Assembly (NCBI GenBank): GCA_023264815.1
Contig: JAHFUZ010000005.1
Span: 129,842 to 186,598 of the forward strand
Direction: 5' to 3'
DNA: 56,757 bases
Source: Arthrobacter sp.
Lineage (GTDB): Bacteria > Actinomycetota > Actinomycetes > Actinomycetales > Micrococcaceae
The notes beneath the pieces were generated by a model. It was given only the letters and a program-made list of their open reading frames with translations, was not told the DNA's origin and searched no databases. Shown here piece by piece: positions 8,139 to 18,100 of the stretch. Position 1 is the stretch's first letter; every line of letters starts with the position of its first letter. The translations under genes were made by a program, and so were the position numbers.

Positions 8139-9923
8139 CTACGCGCCCAGGACGCCGGAGACCGCCACGGAAACGGCGGCCTTGATGCGGGCATGCAGGT
8201 CCCGGAGGCCTGCCCGGTCGGTACGGACTTCCACGATGCTGCGGCCCGCGACCGGCGCGGCCAGCGCCTCGGCGAGTCCCGCCGTCGTACTCACCGAGCA
8301 ATGCCCGACGCCGTACGCTGCGGCGAGTGCGGCGATGTCCACGGAGTGGGGGGTGCCGAAGAGGCGTTCGACGGCGTCCGCGTAGCTTCCTGCTTCGCGG
8401 ACCGCACCGTGTTCGAGCAGGTCGAAGATGGCCCCGCCGGCGTCGTTGAGCACCACGATCCGAAGGTCAGGCATCGCCTCGCCGGCACCCAGGAGCAGGC
8501 CGCCGACGTCGTGCAGGAACGTGACGTCGCCCAACAGCAGCGTGGTTTCCTGCCGGCCGCCGAGCGCGATGCCGGTTGCCGTGGAAATAGTGCCATCGAT
8601 CCCGGCGAGGCCACGGTTGGCGTAAACAGTGGCGGCGGGTCCGGCCCCGGGGAGGCCTGCGAGATCCACGTCGCGGATGCCGTTGGAGGAACCCAGCACC
8701 AGCTGGCCGCGGGCGTTGCCCCACACCAGGGCACCCACGGACGGACCGGTGGCACCGGGCCCTGCGGCGAGTATGCCGTCCACGGCATGTTGGGCGGCGG
8801 ACCCCGCGAGCAGCCAGGTGTCCAGCCAGTCGGACGGGCCGCGGCCGGCAAACTCCGCGAGGTCTGCCAGGCTTTCCAGCGGCAGTTCGGTGCGCCGGCC
8901 GGGCTCGTACCAGGCCACGGGAACCGGCTGGTACAGGGCGGAGGGTACGTCGGCGCGGGCCAGCAGCGAGGCCACCGGACGGGACAGCGTGGGCCGGCCA
9001 AAGAGGACCACACGCTCGATGGGCTGCGCCGCGTCGGCACCGAAGTGCGGGAGCAGCAGCCGGTACGGGCCCACCGCGTTCGGACCGAAGCGGGCATTGG
9101 ACGACGGTTCCGCGAGCAGCGGCAGGCCGTGCGCGCGGGCGAACGCTTCGGCGACCGGACCGGCGTCGTGCCCTGCCAGCACCACGGTGCGCCGCTCCTC
9201 CAGCGACGCAGCAGCCGGTGCCAGTTCCATGGTGAGCGGCTCGGTGCCGATCCGGAACTTCTGCCGGCCGGCCACCGGCGGAAGCCCCTCCCCCGGAGCC
9301 GGCACCAGCGGATCGCGAAAGGCAAGGTTTAGTTGGACGGGCCCGGGCGCAACGTCGGAGAACGCTCCGGTGGCTGCGGACAGCGCCGTTTCCACCGCGC
9401 GGAGGGGGCTGGCGCCGGCTGGCACGTCGGCAGCGAAACGGACGTGCTCACCGAACAGGTCCAGCTGAATGGTTGTCTGGTTGGCACCGGTCCCCAGCAG
9501 CTCCTCCGGCCGGTCGGCGGACAGCACCACCAGCGGGACGGCGGCGTGGTTGGCCTCCATCACCGCCGGCATAAGATTCCCGACGGCGGTGCCGGACGTG
9601 GTGAGCACGGCCGCCGGGGAGCCGGTGGACAGGGCCAGGCCCAAGGCCGTGAAGCCGGCGGACCGCTCATCGATCCGGACCAGCAGCTCCACGCGTCCCG
9701 CCGCCGACGCCTCGGCCAGCGCGTAGGCCATCGGAGCCGAGCGGGACCCCGGTGAGACCACCACGTACTCCACGCCGCCGTCGACCAATGCCTCAACAGC
9801 GATCCGAGCCGCCGCAAGCGACGTCAGCGCAGGTGCGCCCTCCGAAGAATCTGCGTGGTGGAACGTGGAGGCACCAGGGGCAGGCGTGGAGGTGGCAGGG
9901 TCCGGGTCATTCAGCGAAGTCAC
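8139..9923 (-). CDS. menD: SEPHCHC synthase MenD
   Basis: ThDP-dependent 2-succinyl-5-enolpyruvyl-6-hydroxy-3-cyclohexene-1-carboxylate synthase, which joins isochorismate and 2-oxoglutarate. 594 residues, normal for the family. Visible blocks: VVSPGSRSAP (about 56-64), the catalytic-Glu block DERSAGF (Glu near 87), TTSGTAVGNLMPAVMEA, LSADRPEELLGTGANQTI-like (GANQTTIQ) and the C-terminal ThDP/metal block VVLNDAGGAIFDLLEHG. The GTG at 9923 is used; an ATG 8 codons upstream at 9947 lies next to a palindromic repeat and is less likely. It stands apart from menF/menG and menC, so it has its own promoter. Confidence 0.93.
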   Translation of the reverse strand: MTSLNDPDPATSTPAPGASTFHHADSSEGAPALTSLAAARIAVEALVDGGVEYVVVSPGSRSAPMAYALAEASAAGRVELLVRIDERSAGFTALGLALSTGSPAAVLTTSGTAVGNLMPAVMEANHAAVPLVVLSADRPEELLGTGANQTTIQLDLFGEHVRFAADVPAGASPLRAVETALSAATGAFSDVAPGPVQLNLAFRDPLVPAPGEGLPPVAGRQKFRIGTEPLTMELAPAAASLEERRTVVLAGHDAGPVAEAFARAHGLPLLAEPSSNARFGPNAVGPYRLLLPHFGADAAQPIERVVLFGRPTLSRPVASLLARADVPSALYQPVPVAWYEPGRRTELPLESLADLAEFAGRGPSDWLDTWLLAGSAAQHAVDGILAAGPGATGPSVGALVWGNARGQLVLGSSNGIRDVDLAGLPGAGPAATVYANRGLAGIDGTISTATGIALGGRQETTLLLGDVTFLHDVGGLLLGAGEAMPDLRIVVLNDAGGAIFDLLEHGAVREAGSYADAVERLFGTPHSVDIAALAAAYGVGHCSVSTTAGLAEALAAPVAGRSIVEVRTDRAGLRDLHARIKAAVSVAVSGVLGA

Positions 9924-9947
9924 CCACCCAGTCTGCCACCCCCCCAT

Positions 9948-10061
9948 GACGCTCTCTCACTTAATGCGCCTAAAAGCCAAACGCTCTATCACTTCCCGCC
10001 GCCGGGGCACCGGGAAGTGATAGAGCGTTGGCCAAAAACCCGCATTAAGTGAGAGAGCGTC
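9948..10061. repeat. Nested palindromic repeat (GAGAGAGCGTC family, copy 1)
   Basis: Two concentric perfect inverted repeats: outer arms of 21 bp at 9948-9968 and 10041-10061 (starting GACGCTCTCTCAC) and inner arms of 19 bp at 9980-9998 and 10011-10029 (starting AACGCTCTATCAC), with a 12-base centre. A related partial unit occurs at 21997-22050. It fills the gap between menD and phoX; it could form a very stable cruciform or RNA hairpin. Confidence 0.85.
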
Positions 10062-10066
10062 CTGCC

Positions 10067-10102
10067 GGGTAACCGGGGTAACCGGGGTAACCGGGGTAAC
10101 CG
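10067..10102. repeat. Four tandem copies of a 9-bp unit
   Basis: GGGTAACCG is repeated four times without mismatch, directly after the nested palindrome and before the 3' end of phoX. A simple-sequence array likely to vary in copy number. Confidence 0.9.
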
Positions 10103-10136
10103 GGCGGGGGCGGCTGCGGGGAGGAGGGAAGCGGGC

Positions 10137-12242
10137 TTAGCCGCCGTGGAACACCTGGATCACGGACGGACGCGGGGCGCGCGCCTGGCCGCGGGCCGGC
10201 GTCGCACCTTCTGCAACGTAGTCCGGGAAGAACGAGTGCTGGTCCTCGAACGAACCGTCCTCACCCGGGTGCTGCACAGCAACGAACACGGTGCGCTCGT
10301 CGTCGTGGATGATCGGTCCGCAGGTTTCGCCTTCGTTGGGCACGGCCAGGAACTGCTCCACCTTTCCGCGCTCGGCACCGTCGAGGGTGACCTTGAAGAG
10401 GCCGTCAGCCTTGCCGATGCCGGAGGGGGCGCCGTCGGTGGAGATCCACAGGTTGCCTACGGAGTCGAACGCGAGGTTGTCCGGGCAGGAGATGGGCGAG
10501 ACCTTGTCCACCGGGTAGCCGGAGAAGTAGGTCACGTCACCCTGGGCCGGGTCACCGCAGACCATGAGCAGGTTCCAGGTGAACTTCGTGGAGGTCTGGT
10601 CGCCGGTTTCGGTGATTTCCACGATGTGGCCGTCGCGGTTCTGGTTGCGCGGATTGGCTTCGTCGGCGCCTGCCTTGCCTGCCTTGCCGCGGTCCGAGTT
10701 GTTGGTGCAGGCCACGTAGACCTTGCCGGTGTGCAGGCTGGGCTCCACGTCCTCAGCACGGTCCATCTTGGTGGGCCCCTGCCGAACGTTGTTAACCACG
10801 ACGCCTGCCTTGTCCGCAGCAACGCGGGTGTAGACCAGAACCTCCTCGACAGTCATGCCATCGATAGCGGACTCGCCGTCGACCACCAGCGGCAGCCATT
10901 CGCCGGTGCCGTCGAACGAACCATCGGCGGGAACCGTGCCCTTGCCGTCAATTTCAGCGACGGGCGAGTTGCCGGTGAACCGGGCCACGTAGAGGTTGCC
11001 CTCGGACAGCAGCGTCATGTTGTGCTTGCGGTCGCCTTCCTTGTACGTGCCCTTGGAGACGAACTTGTAGAGGTAGTCGAAGCGCTCGTCGTCGCCGGAG
11101 TAGGCCACCACTTTGCCATTCTCGGCGATGATCACGTTGGCGCCCTCGTGCTTGAAGCGGCCCAGCGAGGAGTGCTTCTTCGGGGTGGACGTGGGATCGA
11201 AGGGGTCAACTTCCACGATGTAGCCGAAGCGGTTTGCCTCGTTCTCGAAGCCGGCGTTGCGGGTGTCGAAGCGGGGGTCGTCCAGCTCCCAGTTGCGGGC
11301 CGTCTGCTTGTCGCTCAGGCCGTAGCGCTTGTCGTAGGCGGACTTGCCGGGGGCGCGGAAGTAGCCGTTGAAGTTCTCCTCACCCGAGAGGATGGTGCCC
11401 CACGGGGTGGTGCCGCCGGCGCAGTTGCCGAGGGTGCCCTTGATGAAACGGCCCTTGGGGTCTTCGCCAGTCTGAACCAACGCAGAGCCCGCAACCGGAC
11501 CCGTCAGTTCGTAAACGGTGTTGTTCAGGAAGCGGCGGTTCAGCGGCGCGCCCTGGACGTAGCTCCACGGCTGGGCGGAGTTCTTGCGCTCGAGCTCGAC
11601 GACGGAGAGGCCGTGCGCAGCCTGGCCCACCGCACGCTTCTGGGCGTCAGGCATGCCCTTCGGGAACATGATGCCTTCGTTGGTGTATTCGTGGTTGGCG
11701 AACAGCACCGCGCGGCGGCCCTTGGAGCCGGGGATCTCCAGGATGTCCGTGTAGTCGTTGTTGTAACCGAACTGCTGTTCCTGCGCCTTGGCAGTCTGGT
11801 TGTTCAGGTCGAAGTCCGGCGCGCCCTTGAAGATGGGGTCACCCCACCGGATCACCGGCTGCCAGGTAAAGCCCTTGGGCACGGTCACGGCGTCGACGGC
11901 GGCATCAACCGGGGCGATCGGCTGGAAGACCAGCTTCGACTTGGCGAAGCCTTCCTTCGCTGCGGGTGCCAGCCCCGGACCGCCGGCGACTGCCGGTTCG
12001 GCAGACGTCACGGCAGAACCGAGGACGACGGCGAGCGCACCAGCGGCGCCAAACCCCAGGGCGGCGCGGCGGGACATGGTGGCGGACGCAATGTCGCGGA
12101 AGTAGCTGTTCGAGCTGGTGTTGCAGACATCGCCGGCGCAGGCGTTGTCGCATTTCAGGGCGCAGGTGACGGCACTGCGCTTACCCTTCGTATGGCCGAG
12201 CATGGGCAGCAGGTTGAACTTGCGGGATGTCGTTTCAGACAA
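10137..12242 (-). CDS. PhoX-family alkaline phosphatase, Tat-exported
   Basis: DUF839/PhoX-type phosphatase of 701 residues; characterised members are Ca/Fe-dependent phosphomonoesterases acting outside the membrane. An unusual N-terminal stretch with a Cys cluster (C-x3-C-x3-C-x4-C, about residues 27-40) precedes a twin-arginine signal SRRAALGFG (Arg 58-59) and a hydrophobic segment. Family blocks include LFANHEYTNEG, GNCAGGTTPWGTILSGEENFNGYF, SLGRFKHEGA, VAYSGDDERFDYLYKFV and DNLAFDSVGNLWISTDG. The TTG at 12242 is chosen because a perfect GGAGG lies 6 bases upstream, whereas the frame-opening ATG at 12314 has none. The upstream region holds PHO-box-like repeats. Confidence 0.88.
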   Translation of the reverse strand: MSETTSRKFNLLPMLGHTKGKRSAVTCALKCDNACAGDVCNTSSNSYFRDIASATMSRRAALGFGAAGALAVVLGSAVTSAEPAVAGGPGLAPAAKEGFAKSKLVFQPIAPVDAAVDAVTVPKGFTWQPVIRWGDPIFKGAPDFDLNNQTAKAQEQQFGYNNDYTDILEIPGSKGRRAVLFANHEYTNEGIMFPKGMPDAQKRAVGQAAHGLSVVELERKNSAQPWSYVQGAPLNRRFLNNTVYELTGPVAGSALVQTGEDPKGRFIKGTLGNCAGGTTPWGTILSGEENFNGYFRAPGKSAYDKRYGLSDKQTARNWELDDPRFDTRNAGFENEANRFGYIVEVDPFDPTSTPKKHSSLGRFKHEGANVIIAENGKVVAYSGDDERFDYLYKFVSKGTYKEGDRKHNMTLLSEGNLYVARFTGNSPVAEIDGKGTVPADGSFDGTGEWLPLVVDGESAIDGMTVEEVLVYTRVAADKAGVVVNNVRQGPTKMDRAEDVEPSLHTGKVYVACTNNSDRGKAGKAGADEANPRNQNRDGHIVEITETGDQTSTKFTWNLLMVCGDPAQGDVTYFSGYPVDKVSPISCPDNLAFDSVGNLWISTDGAPSGIGKADGLFKVTLDGAERGKVEQFLAVPNEGETCGPIIHDDERTVFVAVQHPGEDGSFEDQHSFFPDYVAEGATPARGQARAPRPSVIQVFHGG

Positions 12243-12309
12243 GGGGTGCCTCCAGTAAGACGATCGGGTCCCGCCAAGCCTTTCAACCGCTTCCGACGCC
12301 AAGCCATCG

Positions 12310-12346
12310 CCCAAGTGAAATTCCGGTTAACCGCTGGTGACCTGCG
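12310..12346. promoter_or_regulatory. PHO-box-like repeats between phoX and the multicopper oxidase
   Basis: On the minus strand, towards phoX, GTTAACCGGAA and TTTCACTTGGG (12331-12310) are adjacent 11-mers; the second fits the Streptomyces PHO-box consensus at about 10 of 11 positions. On the plus strand GGTTAACCGCT and GGTGACCTGCG (12325-12346) form another adjacent pair. This suggests PhoP control under phosphate limitation; it is an inference by consensus from another genus. Confidence 0.4.
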
Positions 12347-12508
12347 GAAACTGCGAGAGGGCCCCTCGCGGAAGCGACGGGCGGTTGTGGACGAGGCCGG
12401 CGTCGAAACGCGGCGGCGTTGCTGAGGCCTGCCGCCCCAGCCTTTTTACAAGTTGGGCGGCGCATGATCTTGGCAGGGTTGAGCGCCACCAACCGTTGAG
12501 GGGAAGTC

Positions 12509-14206
12509 ATGACATCTCGCAGGGATATTCTGAAACTGGGCGGCACGCTGGGGGCATTCAGCCTCATGGGCCTGAAACAGGCCCCGCTCACCATTCCTTC
12601 ACCCACCACGCCGCCCATCACCACCAGCCAGCTGGCGCCTCAAAACACACCGGTTCCGTACGCTGGCGTCTTCCGACGGCCGCCCGTGCTGGAGCCTTAC
12701 GAAACAGGCTTCGACGACGGCGACCGCAGCCGCCCGTATGCCAAGTACGCGCTGACGCAGAAGCTTGGCCAAACGCAGTTCTTGCCCGGGCTCACTACCA
12801 CGCTCGCCGGCTATAACGGCATTTTCCCCGGTCCTACCATCCGCGCCGTCCAAGGAACCCGGACCGAGGTGCGGATACGCAATGACTTCCCGGCCCTGGG
12901 CCTCCTGCATCCGATGGCCTTCCATACGGTCACCCATCTGCACGGTTCCGCGTCGATGCCTCAATACGACGGCTACGCCAATGACACCACACCGCCTGGC
13001 TACGTCAAGAACTACCGCTACCCCAACTGGCAAACCGGCCGCACGCTCTGGTACCACGACCACAAGCACCATGTGACGGCCCAGAACGTGTACTCGGGCC
13101 TGGCCGGTTTCTACCCCCTCTCCGACGCGTTCGAACGTGACCAGCTGCCGCAGGGCGAGTTCGATGTGCCGCTGATGATCTCGGATGCCCTGTTCAACGC
13201 CGACGGCTCCTTCGGCTACAACGACAACGGCCACGACGGCCTGTGGGGCGACATCATCATGGTCAACGGCGTGCCCTGGCCCACTATGAAGGTCAAGCCG
13301 CGCATCTACCGTTTCCGGGTCCTGGTGGCCTCGATTACCCGTTCCTACCGCCCCACGCTCTCCACGGGAGAACCGGTCTATATCGTGGGGACCGACGGCG
13401 GCATGGTGCCCAAGGTCCAGGCCGTCCAGTCCTGGCGGCAGGGAACTGCCGAGCGCTACGAGATCCTCATTGACTTCCGGAAGTACCGGCCCGGGCAGAA
13501 GATCCAGCTGAAGAACCTGAGCAACAAAAACAACGAAGATTTTGCCAATACGGACAAGATCATGCAGTTCGAAGTGGTGCGCAACGCCGGTTCGAGCAAG
13601 GGGACCATCTCCGCGATTCCCAAGACGCTGGACGACGGCGGCGCGCCGAATGCTGCACGCGGCGGACTGCCCACCATGAGCCTGACACCGGACCTGGCGG
13701 TGGCCAAGCGGGAGCTGAGGGTAGAGAGGGAGAACGGAGAATGGACGGTCAGCGGCGTCACCTGGGCCGACGTGGAAGCGTCCGGTTTCACCAAGCTGCT
13801 GGCCAACCCGCAACCCTTCGACGTGGAGCAGTGGACCATCACCAACTCGTCCGGCGGCTGGTTCCATCCGGTACACATTCATCTGATTGACGCCAAGATC
13901 ATCGGCCGCAACACCAACGGCGGCCAGCCGTTCGCGTGGGAGACGGGGCCCAAGGACGTCTTTTACACCGGGGAGAACGAGACCATCACGTTGCTCACCC
14001 AGTTCGACACCGGAGCCCACGCTGGCGGGCGCTACATGGTGCACTGCCACAATCTGGTGCATGAGGACCACGACATGATGGTGCAGTTCTCCGTGGGTGA
14101 CCTCCGGAACAACGATCCGATCACGTCGGACCCCTCCATCCCGGACACCTTGCCGGCCGACTTCTTCGTTCCGAGATACCAGCCGGGCTTCCCGGCGGGC
14201 ACCTGA
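12509..14206 (+). CDS. Tat-exported multicopper oxidase
   Basis: A 565-residue cupredoxin protein of the bilirubin-oxidase/CotA-like branch. It starts with a twin-arginine signal (TSRRDILKLGG). All four copper motifs are present: HLHG near residue 143, WYHDHKHH near 181, HPVHIHL near 453 and the type-1/trinuclear motif HCHNLVHEDHDMM near 513, including the axial Met. Acts outside the cell as a laccase-like or metal oxidase; the substrate (Mn, Cu, phenolics or bilirubin-like) is not decided by sequence. Divergent from phoX, with a lipoprotein gene beginning 2 bases after its stop. Confidence 0.92.
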   Translation: MTSRRDILKLGGTLGAFSLMGLKQAPLTIPSPTTPPITTSQLAPQNTPVPYAGVFRRPPVLEPYETGFDDGDRSRPYAKYALTQKLGQTQFLPGLTTTLAGYNGIFPGPTIRAVQGTRTEVRIRNDFPALGLLHPMAFHTVTHLHGSASMPQYDGYANDTTPPGYVKNYRYPNWQTGRTLWYHDHKHHVTAQNVYSGLAGFYPLSDAFERDQLPQGEFDVPLMISDALFNADGSFGYNDNGHDGLWGDIIMVNGVPWPTMKVKPRIYRFRVLVASITRSYRPTLSTGEPVYIVGTDGGMVPKVQAVQSWRQGTAERYEILIDFRKYRPGQKIQLKNLSNKNNEDFANTDKIMQFEVVRNAGSSKGTISAIPKTLDDGGAPNAARGGLPTMSLTPDLAVAKRELRVERENGEWTVSGVTWADVEASGFTKLLANPQPFDVEQWTITNSSGGWFHPVHIHLIDAKIIGRNTNGGQPFAWETGPKDVFYTGENETITLLTQFDTGAHAGGRYMVHCHNLVHEDHDMMVQFSVGDLRNNDPITSDPSIPDTLPADFFVPRYQPGFPAGT

Positions 14207-14207
14207 G

Positions 14208-14978
14208 ATGAAGGCAGCTGCTGCTGCCGTCTCGGTGGTGCTTGCCTCGTCCCTGCTGACCGGCTGCACGGCCGGAGCGCCGCCCGGTTCGTCCCCCTCC
14301 GCCTCCTCCGGCGCTGTCCTGGCCTCAGGCTCAGACTTGGGGAACGGGAGGCCGCAGGTGAGCTATGACGGGCTGATGGTCCGCCGGCGCATCGCGGTGG
14401 CTATCCACCCGGCCCCGGACGCGGACATGGACAAGCTCCGCACGACGCTCGTTTCTGCCGCGGGAAGCCTTGGCCTGGCTGTGTCGCCGATATCACCGGA
14501 CGTCCTGGGCGCCAGCGTGCTGGAGCACACGGTTCCGGAACTCATCGTCGCCTTGCCCGGTGACGCCACCATCGCTGATGGCGGCGAACTGATTGACCTT
14601 GCCTTCGGGCAAGACCAGTCATTTCCGGGGCTGGACCACGTCCACGTTGCCCAGGTGCTGGTGCACGACGTCCGGTTTACCATCAACTCGGCCAACCCAG
14701 GTGGGGTGGCCGAGGCAATTGCGCTGGAAGGCATCCTCGCCGATGCGCTGGGCAACTATGAAACCCGGATGGGCGACGGCGAGCTGGAGCTGGCCTACAC
14801 CGGTCCCCTCCTGAGCGACAAGACGGTGGAGGCGGTACGCCGCGGCGTTTCCCGCGCCGCAGGGAGCTCCGCCGACGCCGTCACGGTGGCTCCGCGGTCG
14901 GAAACCGGAATGGGCGTGGACATGGCCTTGGAGCCGGCGGAAGCCGCAGTCGCCGGGGAACCGGTACACGGCCACTAA
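14208..14978 (+). CDS. Lipoprotein of unknown function following the multicopper oxidase
   Basis: 256 residues. The start has a signal peptide ending in the lipobox LLTGC, so the mature protein is a membrane-anchored exoprotein with a Ser/Pro-rich linker. The rest shows no family I recognise; it includes VSYDGLMVRRRIAVAIHPAPDADMDKL-type strands and His-containing stretches (LDHVHVAQVLVHDV). The ATG lies at position +2 after the oxidase stop, so the two are surely cotranscribed and probably coupled. A role helping the copper oxidase is an inference from the operon only. A strong terminator follows. Confidence 0.8.
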   Translation: MKAAAAAVSVVLASSLLTGCTAGAPPGSSPSASSGAVLASGSDLGNGRPQVSYDGLMVRRRIAVAIHPAPDADMDKLRTTLVSAAGSLGLAVSPISPDVLGASVLEHTVPELIVALPGDATIADGGELIDLAFGQDQSFPGLDHVHVAQVLVHDVRFTINSANPGGVAEAIALEGILADALGNYETRMGDGELELAYTGPLLSDKTVEAVRRGVSRAAGSSADAVTVAPRSETGMGVDMALEPAEAAVAGEPVHGH

Positions 14979-14996
14979 CAGCAAATCACGACGACG

Positions 14997-15035
14997 GGCC
15001 AGGCCGGCTGAGAGGGCATCTCAGCCGGCCTGGCC
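14997..15035 (+). terminator. Rho-independent terminator of the oxidase-lipoprotein operon
   Basis: A 17-bp perfect stem (14997-15013 and 15019-15035, arms containing CAGGCCGGCTGAGA) with loop GGGCA, followed by TTTCGTT. Confidence 0.85.
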
Positions 15036-15075
15036 TTTCGTTGTGCCTGCCAGCGACGGGTTCCCCTCGCACAGC

Positions 15076-15105
15076 GAAGGGGGTGGCCAGCGGGCCACCC
15101 CCTTC
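15076..15105. terminator. Convergent-gene hairpin terminator
   Basis: A 13-bp perfect stem GAAGGGGGTGGCC / GGCCACCCCCTTC with the 4-base loop AGCG, between the lipoprotein terminator and the stop of the minus-strand peroxidase gene. Likely terminates the peroxidase transcript, although no long T-run follows. Confidence 0.65.
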
Positions 15106-15140
15106 ACTTGCCAGTCGCGGCTAGCTGCGCTGTGCCCGAC

Positions 15141-18100
15141 TTACCGCGCCACCACGCTGTTCGAACGGGCGGACTCCGGGCTGGTGCCCACCGCGTTGAT
15201 CGCTACCACTATGAAGCGGTAGTTGTTGTTGGTCAGGGTCATCTCCAGGGACCTGGCCGTCGCCGGCAGGACTGCGGATTCTGTCCGTGAGACCACGGTG
15301 GCGTTGGCTGCGGCCGAGCTCATCCGCAGTGCCGTTACCTTGTAGCCGGTGATCGGGGAACCGCCGTCGGCTGCTGGCGGCGTCCAGTTGGCGATGGCCG
15401 TCACTGCTCCCCGGTTGGCCCCTTGCCTGGCGGTTCCGATCACCGGAGCGCCAGGCACGGTTGGCGTGTTGACCGCATTCGACGGTGCAGAGTCCGCGCT
15501 GGCTCCGACGGCGTTGACCGCCCTGACCACGAAGGTGTACTGGATGCCGCTTTCCAGGCCGGTGACCACCTGGCTGGTGGCCGGGTCCGCGAAGGTTACT
15601 GTCCTGACCACCGCGGTTCCCATGCGGACGTCGATCTGGGACCCGGTGATCGGGGAGCCTCCATCGTTGACCGGCGCCGTCCAGGCCACGGTTGCCGAGG
15701 CGACACCTGCGGTGGCTGTGACTCCGGTCGGCGCATCAGGCACCGTCGGCGCGGGTGTGACCGCGTTGGATTCCGCGGACAGCGGGCCTGCGCCGAACTG
15801 GTTCACTGCGCGCACCTGGAAGGTGTACGAGGTGCCGTTGGTCAGTCCGGTGACCGTGGCGCTGGTGGCCGTGGCCGCAATGCCGGTGACAGTCGGGACT
15901 GCCGCGCCGCCGGTGTTCACAACGACTTCGAAGCCCGTTATCGGCGAGGACCCGTTGGCGGCCGGGGCCGTGAACGTCACCGTGGCGGAGCTGTTGCCAG
16001 CGGTCGCCGGGCCGATGACCGGCGCGTCAGGCACCGCCAGCGTGACCACCTGATCGGTGAACTGCAGACGCTCGATGTTCCGCAGCGTGTCGATCCCGTC
16101 GCTGGCCCGCTGGCCGGCCACGTCGGCGCCGGTCTGGGTGACCGTCACCTTGGCCAGCTCGGTGTCCGTTGCCGGGGTGGCGACGATCGTGTAGTTGGAC
16201 AGCGGCCCGGAGAACACTGCCGTGTCGATGCCGCCGGTACCCGTCAGGATCTCGCGCACTGCCACGATGTTGCCCGGGTTCACGGTTCCTGCGAACACCG
16301 CCTCCTGGAGGGTGGGACCGGTGAGGTTGCCGGCGCCGTCCCGCAGGTACTGCGTGGTCATTCCGGCCGCGCTGCCAATCTCGGAGGCCGGGTTGTTGGC
16401 GTCCGTGCGGACGCTGAGCCGGACGCTGAAGTACCTGTCGCCGTCGATGATGTCATCGGCGCCACGTCCTTCGATCAGGTCGCTGCCGCCGCCGCCGAGG
16501 AGGATGTTGCCGTCGCCCCAGACGTTGCTGCCGGGGACCAGCAGCGGGCAGCTCTTGGATGCCGATGCCGCGATGACCGTGTCAGCAGGAGTGCTGAGCG
16601 CGGGTACCAGCGGGTCGAGGCCCGCGATGCGGTCAAGGCCTGCCTGGTCCAGCACGTCGCATCCGATGAATCCGGCACCGCCGACGGCGCTGGGAACCAC
16701 GTCGTCGCCGCGGAGGATGTCGTCGAGGTTCGCGCCGGAGAGCGCCTCAACTTCGTTGAACTTGTCGCGGACACCCACCTGCAGGATGCCCAGCGGCGGA
16801 ATCGGGAGGTTCAGGTCAGCGTCCTGCGCCTGCGGATCCTGGAGGCCGATTTCCCAGTCGTATCCCGAGGCTCCGGCGACCTTCTCGATGCCGGGTCCTG
16901 CGAGGCCCACGTCGTCGCCGCCTTCCATGTCGTAGTCGTCGTCGCCGCCCTGGCCGATGAGGATGTCATGGCCCGGCTTCTGGGAATCGTCCAGGAAGAA
17001 CAGGTTCCCGCTGTCTCCTTGGAGGAGGTCCGGCTGGTCGCCGCCTTCTTCCCAGTCGTCGCCGCTGTCACCGAAAACTGCGTCTTCTCCCTGCCCGGCG
17101 ATGATGAAGTCGTCACCGGCACCGGCGAAGGTTTCGTTGATGTTGGCTCCGCCGTTCGAGAAGTCCTTGCCGTCGCCGCCCATGATGATGTCCAGGCCCG
17201 GACCGGCGTCAATCGCGTCGTTTCCGGGACCGCCCTTGGGTACGTCGTCGCCGGCGAGGTCGGTGATGATGTCATCGCCTTCACCGCCGAGTGCGACGTC
17301 GGCGCCGTCACCGCCCTGGATGATGTCGTTCCCGAGGCCGCCCCAGAAGGTGTCGTTGTCGTTGCCGCCGTACATCCGGTCCACGCCGGCGGTGCCGTTG
17401 TAGACGCTCTGGCCGTTGATCCCGGCCGGGTCCACGGTGTTGCTGGCACGGTACTTGATGGTGCCGTCGGGCATCCTGATCAGGAGCGCCTGTTCGTTGC
17501 ATTCCGACGCCGGGTCATCTGCCACCGTGTTGCCGGAGGCCGTGAAGCCCTCGGGGGTGCCTGCCAGGTTCTTGAGCTCGAACTTGCAGTCGGCGGTGGC
17601 GAAGGAATCGGCCTTGAGGGTGTGCACGTTGGTGTTGCGCATCATCATTTCAGCGAAGGAGTTGCCTTCCAGTTGCGCCCTCAGGTTCATGCCCGGGGTG
17701 CGCGCGAGGTAGTACAGGCGGTCGCCGTTTTGGAGGTCGGTGAGCTGGTTTTCAAACACGAAGTTGAACGTGCTGCCCAGCAGGCCGCCGAACAGGTTGG
17801 TGCGCTCAGCCAGGCCGCCAACCCAGAGGTCAACGGTGTCGAGGCCGGTGATGGACCTCGTTCCGTCGTTCGCCCAGGCGCCGGTGCTGTTCATGAACGC
17901 CGCGGCGTCACTCGGGCCGACTTCGCCGGCGAGGATGTCGGGGCTGATGATCTTGCGGGCAGCCGTACGGCGTGAATCGAGGGTGGCCGGTCCGTCGTCG
18001 GCCGTCCCCAGGGCGGCATCGGGGCCCGCATCCGTGAGAATGGTGGGGTGCTGCCCGTAGGCTGCCACGAAGTTGATCAGCGACTCCGGGTGCTTGAGGT

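Noticed and set aside
10067..10102. Short regular repeats as a possible CRISPR array
   Set aside because: Contiguous 9-bp units without spacers and no cas genes; a simple tandem repeat.
10146..12425. 759-codon open frame on the plus strand
   Set aside because: Antisense to phoX, which has a Tat signal, family motifs and a ribosome site.
12599..14269. 556-codon open frame on the minus strand
   Set aside because: Exact antisense of the multicopper oxidase, whose four copper motifs are intact; high GC opens such shadow frames.
15423..17975. 850-codon open frame on the plus strand
   Set aside because: Antisense to the RTX/FN3 part of the peroxidase; His/Arg/Gly-rich composition without any domain.
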